Positions 60,810 to 64,000 of a stretch of 64,000 nt of DNA are shown piece after piece. Within the stretch, counting starts at the first letter, position 1. Every line of letters starts with the position of its first letter. The notes below the pieces were generated by a model. It made no database searches. It saw only the letters and a list, made by a program, of their open reading frames with translations, and was not told where the DNA came from. Position numbers and translations under genes: made by a program. Source of the DNA: Alphaproteobacteria bacterium (GTDB lineage: Bacteria > Pseudomonadota > Alphaproteobacteria > Micropepsales > Micropepsaceae); assembly GCA_019245415.1 (NCBI GenBank), contig JAFARO010000003.1:186001-250000 (forward strand). The letters run 5' to 3'.

Positions 60810-61540
60810 TAGAAGAAGACCTCTCCCGCCGAAATGACGCGCAAGCGATCCTGCGTTTCGCGCAGCAGGAGCGCGCCGCTGTCGTCGATGCCCTCGAACA
60901 CGCCCAAAATCTCCCCGTTGGCAAGACGCGCGCGCATCCGCGATCCAAGGCCAGCGGCGCGCGCCAGCCATGCTTCGCGCACCGGCGGAAAACCGGTCGT
61001 CCGCCAGACATCATACCATTTGGCCAGCGCGCCAGCGAGCCGCTCCAACACCTGCATAGGTTCCGGCGCCACCAGGCCCGCTGCGGCAAGCGAGGTCGCC
61101 GGGAACTCGGTGTCGGCTGGGAAATGCTTCAAATTGATACCGATTCCGATGGCGAGCCATGGCGGATCGGCCGTGCCCTGGCTGGCGGACTCCAGCAGGA
61201 TGCCCGCGATTTTGCGGCCGTCGACCAGCACGTCATTGGGCCATTTGACCTTGTTCTCGGCGCCGCTCACGAACAAGGCGTCGCTGGCCGCCAGCGCGGC
61301 TGCGAAGGAGAGCTGTGCGCATTGCGATGCCGGACGTCCAGGCGCGAGCAACAGCGTGGCGGAAAGGTTGCCTTCGGGCGCAATCCACTGGCGTCCGCGC
61401 CGTCCGCGGCCCGCGGTCTGGCGGCGTGTCACGATCCAGACAGGCCCGGTCTCGCCGCGCGACGCCATGCGGCGCGCCTCCTCGTTGGTCGAGTCGATCT
61501 CGTCGAATTCCTTGAGGCCGTAGCCCGCAGGCCAGCTCAC
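60809..61540 (-). CDS. birA: biotin--[acetyl-CoA-carboxylase] ligase (monofunctional)
   Basis: The 243-residue ligase attaches biotin to the acetyl-CoA carboxylase carrier protein. The biotinyl-5'-AMP motif is TAGRGRRGRQWIAPEGN, followed by KVKWPNDVLVDGRKIAGIL. The N-terminal DNA-binding domain of E. coli BirA is missing, so it is an enzyme only, not a repressor. The start is GTG at 61540, overlapping the nuoN stop (GTGA). Confidence 0.94.
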   Translation of the reverse strand: MSWPAGYGLKEFDEIDSTNEEARRMASRGETGPVWIVTRRQTAGRGRRGRQWIAPEGNLSATLLLAPGRPASQCAQLSFAAALAASDALFVSGAENKVKWPNDVLVDGRKIAGILLESASQGTADPPWLAIGIGINLKHFPADTEFPATSLAAAGLVAPEPMQVLERLAGALAKWYDVWRTTGFPPVREAWLARAAGLGSRMRARLANGEILGVFEGIDDSGALLLRETQDRLRVISAGEVFF

Positions 61541-62979
61541 TTGAGCAGGTTCCGCGCCGCAAAGTCGGCGGTGTCGTAGAGCACGCCGATGCGTACCACG
61601 AAGGCGAATGTCAACACGGTGGCGATGCCCGCGATCGCGGCCACGCTCCAACCCATGGTGCGATCGAACGGCGCCGCCGCCTCGTCGAAATACATCACCT
61701 TGACGATGCGCAGATAGTAATAGGCGCCGACCACGCTGGTCAGCACGCCGAAGATCGCCAGCGCATAGAGATGCGCATCCAGCGCGGCCAGGAAGACCAG
61801 CGCCTTGGCCACGATGCCGGCGACCGGCGGCAGGCCCGCGAGACTCAACATCAGCGCCGACAAGGCGAAGGCCAGCGCGGGCTGTGTCCGCGCCATGCCC
61901 GCGAGATCGGCGATGCCTTCCACCGCGCGCCCGGCACGACGCATCGCCTGGATGCAGGCGAAGACGCCGATATTGGTGAACGAATAGAACGCGAGATAGA
62001 ACAGCACGGCGCGGATGCCGAGCTGGCTGCCAGCCGCCAGTCCCAACAGCGCATACCCCATGTGGCCGATGGAGCTGTAGGCCATCAGCCGCTTGATGTT
62101 GGTCTGGCCGATCGCGGCGAAGGCGCCCAGGGCCATCGACAAGGCCGAGATCGCGACGACGATCTGCTGCCATTGATGGAAAACGGAAGGGAACGGGACG
62201 ACCACTGCGCGCACCACCATTGCCAGCGACGCGACCTTGGAGGCGGTTGCGAGGTAGGCGGTGATCGGGGTCGGCGCGCCTTCGTAGACGTCCGGCGTCC
62301 ACATGTGGAACGGCACCGCGGAGATCTTGAACGCGAGGCCGGCAAGCAGGAAGACGAGGCCGAAGATCAATCCGATCAACTGACCGGTTTGCACGCCGGG
62401 CGCGAGGACCCTGGCGACGACATGAAAGTCGAGCGAGCCGGTGAAGCCGTAAATCATCGAGATGCCGTAGAGCATCATGCCGGAGGAGAGCGAGCCGAGC
62501 AGGAAGTATTTGAGCCCTGCTTCCGACGAGCGTACGGAGTCGCGGTTGAACGCGGCCAGCACGTAGAGCGCCAGGCTCTGCAGCTCGAGTCCCATATAAA
62601 GCGCGATGAAGTTGGACGCCGAGACCATCAACGTCATGCCGAGGCTCGCCAGCACCATCAGGACCGGCAGCTCGAAGCGGGCGGTTCTCTCCAGATCGAA
62701 GAAGCGGTGCGCCATCAGCATGCAGGCCGCCGAGGACCACAGGATCACCGCCTTGTTGAAGCGCGCGAAACTGTCCATCACGAAGGCGCCGCTGAAGGCG
62801 GTGCCGTCCGGAATGGTCATCGACAGATAGGCCGATACCGCGATCAGGATCACCGAAAGGATGGTGAGCGTCTTGGCGCTCCGATCGCCGCGCACTGCGC
62901 CGACCAGCAGCAGGACCATCGCGCCGATGGCGAGCACCAGCTCGGGTAGCAGGACATAGAGGTCGTGCTGGATATTCAT
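61537..62979 (-). CDS. nuoN: NADH-quinone oxidoreductase subunit N
   Basis: The 480-residue antiporter-like subunit of respiratory complex I has about fourteen hydrophobic segments, with the proton-channel region [24 protein letters not shown] and [16 protein letters not shown]. It is the last of the nuo genes and overlaps nuoM by four bases. birA follows directly. Confidence 0.96.
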   Translation of the reverse strand: MNIQHDLYVLLPELVLAIGAMVLLLVGAVRGDRSAKTLTILSVILIAVSAYLSMTIPDGTAFSGAFVMDSFARFNKAVILWSSAACMLMAHRFFDLERTARFELPVLMVLASLGMTLMVSASNFIALYMGLELQSLALYVLAAFNRDSVRSSEAGLKYFLLGSLSSGMMLYGISMIYGFTGSLDFHVVARVLAPGVQTGQLIGLIFGLVFLLAGLAFKISAVPFHMWTPDVYEGAPTPITAYLATASKVASLAMVVRAVVVPFPSVFHQWQQIVVAISALSMALGAFAAIGQTNIKRLMAYSSIGHMGYALLGLAAGSQLGIRAVLFYLAFYSFTNIGVFACIQAMRRAGRAVEGIADLAGMARTQPALAFALSALMLSLAGLPPVAGIVAKALVFLAALDAHLYALAIFGVLTSVVGAYYYLRIVKVMYFDEAAAPFDRTMGWSVAAIAGIATVLTFAFVVRIGVLYDTADFAARNLLK

Positions 62980-64000
62980 GGCGCGCCGTTCACGGACGTG
63001 ATGGCAATTCCTCCAAGCAATTCACCATGGCCGGGCTGGACACTGGCATCCGGCAGGCGCACGTCGGCGCGCCGAGATGGCCGAACCGATGGAGAAATGG
63101 CCAGCTTGGGCGGCGCGTGGTCGTAGGCCAGGGCGGCGCGGTTTTGCGCCAGCAGATTGGCGACCGAGGCCGAGGTCACGTCGAAGATGGGCTTAGGATA
63201 GACCCCCATGACGATGGTGATGACGACGAGCGGCGCCAGGATCGCGAACTCGCGCAGCGACAGGTCCTTGATCGTCTGCAGCGCGGGCTTGACCAGCTCG
63301 CCGAAGATGACACGTCGGTAGAGATACAGCGCATAGGCCGCGGAGAGAATCGTCCCTGTCGCGGCGAAGATCGCGATCCAGGTGTTGTGGATGAACGCGC
63401 CCAGCATGGTCAGGAACTCGCCGACGAAGCCGCCGGTCCCCGGCAGCCCGACATTGGCCAGCGTGAACACCATGAAGCAGGCGGCATAGAGCGGCATGCG
63501 TTTCACCAGCCCGCCATAGGCTGCGATCTCGCGCGTGTGCATGCGGTCGTAGACCACGCCGACGCAGAGGAACAGCGCGCCCGAGACGATTCCGTGGCTC
63601 AGCATCTGATAGATGCCGCCCTCGATGCCCTGATGCGTCAGGCTGAAGATGCCCATGGTGACGAAGCCCATATGGGCGACGGAAGAATAGGCGATCAGCT
63701 TCTTCATGTCCTCCTGTGCCAGCGCGATCAGCGAGGTCGCGATGATGGCGACGATGGAGAGCACGAAGACGAGCGGCGCGAAGCTCACCGAGGCGCTGGC
63801 GAACATCGGCAGCGAGAAGCGCAGGAAGCCATAGCCGCCCATCTTGAGCAGGATGCCGGCCAGAATCACCGAGCCCGCGGTCGGCGCTTCGACATGGGCA
63901 TCGGGAAGCCAGGTGTGCACCGGCCACATGGGCATCTTGACCGCAAAAGACGCAAAGAACGCCAGCCACATCCAGCCCTGAAGTGCCGGGCTGAAATGCG
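62976..64000 (-). CDS. nuoM: NADH-quinone oxidoreductase subunit M (partial, cut by window edge)
   Basis: About the last 340 residues of NuoM are present; the 5' part lies beyond position 64000. The frame stays open to the right edge ([16 protein letters not shown] just before 63971). Antiporter-family motifs are visible: [35 protein letters not shown] and [18 protein letters not shown]. An unusual C-terminal tail after [16 protein letters not shown] is Pro/Arg/Ser-rich. It overlaps nuoN. Confidence 0.95.
   Translation of the reverse strand, partial: HFSPALQGWMWLAFFASFAVKMPMWPVHTWLPDAHVEAPTAGSVILAGILLKMGGYGFLRFSLPMFASASVSFAPLVFVLSIVAIIATSLIALAQEDMKKLIAYSSVAHMGFVTMGIFSLTHQGIEGGIYQMLSHGIVSGALFLCVGVVYDRMHTREIAAYGGLVKRMPLYAACFMVFTLANVGLPGTGGFVGEFLTMLGAFIHNTWIAIFAATGTILSAAYALYLYRRVIFGELVKPALQTIKDLSLREFAILAPLVVITIVMGVYPKPIFDVTSASVANLLAQNRAALAYDHAPPKLAISPSVRPSRRADVRLPDASVQPGHGELLGGIAITSVNGAP

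Overview
The window is a GC-rich chromosomal segment from an alphaproteobacterium. The evidence is the gene order, which matches several alphaproteobacterial core blocks: DUF177-rpmF-plsX-fabH-ihfA-merR; trpG-trpD-trpC-moaC-moeA-lexA; rpsB-tsf-pyrH-frr-uppS-cdsA-dxr-rseP-bamA-skp-lpxD-fabZ-lpxA-lpxI-lpxB; and nuoM-nuoN-birA-coaX-rnj-mce-DUF1467-proS-lolC-lolD-dnaE. Other class markers are LpxI in place of LpxH, a cytochrome bc1 chaperone, a short-type ProRS, RNase J, and GTTC-N7-GTTC type LexA sites. The order or family cannot be fixed from the sequence alone. Almost everything is coding. No rRNA, tRNA, CRISPR array, insertion sequence or replication origin was seen.

Layout. 1-5.1 kb holds a lipid, ribosome and respiratory-assembly operon on the minus strand, with divergent bamE. 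5.1-10.1 kb holds a proton-pumping pyrophosphatase, a CPBP-family membrane protease and an orphan hybrid histidine kinase. 10.1-11 kb is a non-coding stretch of about 0.87 kb with small AT-rich palindromes and two tandem copies of a nested inverted repeat. 11-15 kb holds pyrG, secG, a degenerate receiver protein and tpiA. 15-24.6 kb is a plus-strand run of ppiD, trpE, trpGDC, moaC, moeA and lexA, interrupted by a minus-strand divergent polysaccharide deacetylase. 24.6-29.7 kb holds comEC, gltX and gltA. 29.7-44.2 kb is a long minus-strand run covering translation factors, UMP kinase, isoprenoid and phospholipid steps, outer-membrane assembly and lipid A synthesis. 44.4-53.3 kb holds an aminotransferase, dnaE, a tiny LexA-controlled membrane gene, an O-methyltransferase, lolDC and proS. 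53.3-57.6 kb is an accessory insert (vapBC, a secreted putative cysteine peptidase, a TetR regulator with a fatty acid desaturase). 57.7-64 kb returns to the core: DUF1467, mce, rnj, coaX, birA, nuoN and partial nuoM.

Much of the window serves the cell envelope. FabH, PlsX, FabZ and CdsA feed acyl chains. LpxA/D/I/B build lipid A. UppS and Dxr supply the lipid carrier. BamA, BamE, Skp, PpiD and SecG handle outer-membrane protein export and folding, and LolCD sends out lipoproteins.

The most notable item is a 33-codon membrane-protein gene (49112-49213, minus). Its promoter has a perfect TTGACA box and two alphaproteobacterial SOS boxes, one of them in the -35/-10 spacer. The lexA gene, with its own SOS box, lies in the same window. 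By analogy with Caulobacter SidA (a 29-residue SOS-induced division inhibitor) or E. coli TisB, this is a candidate SOS-induced micropeptide directly upstream of dnaE. Other points worth checking are a MoaC fused to a repressor-like helix-turn-helix domain, a structured rpsB leader, a receiver that has lost its phospho-acceptor Asp and its conserved Lys, and a TetR regulon with one operator inside the desaturase coding sequence.
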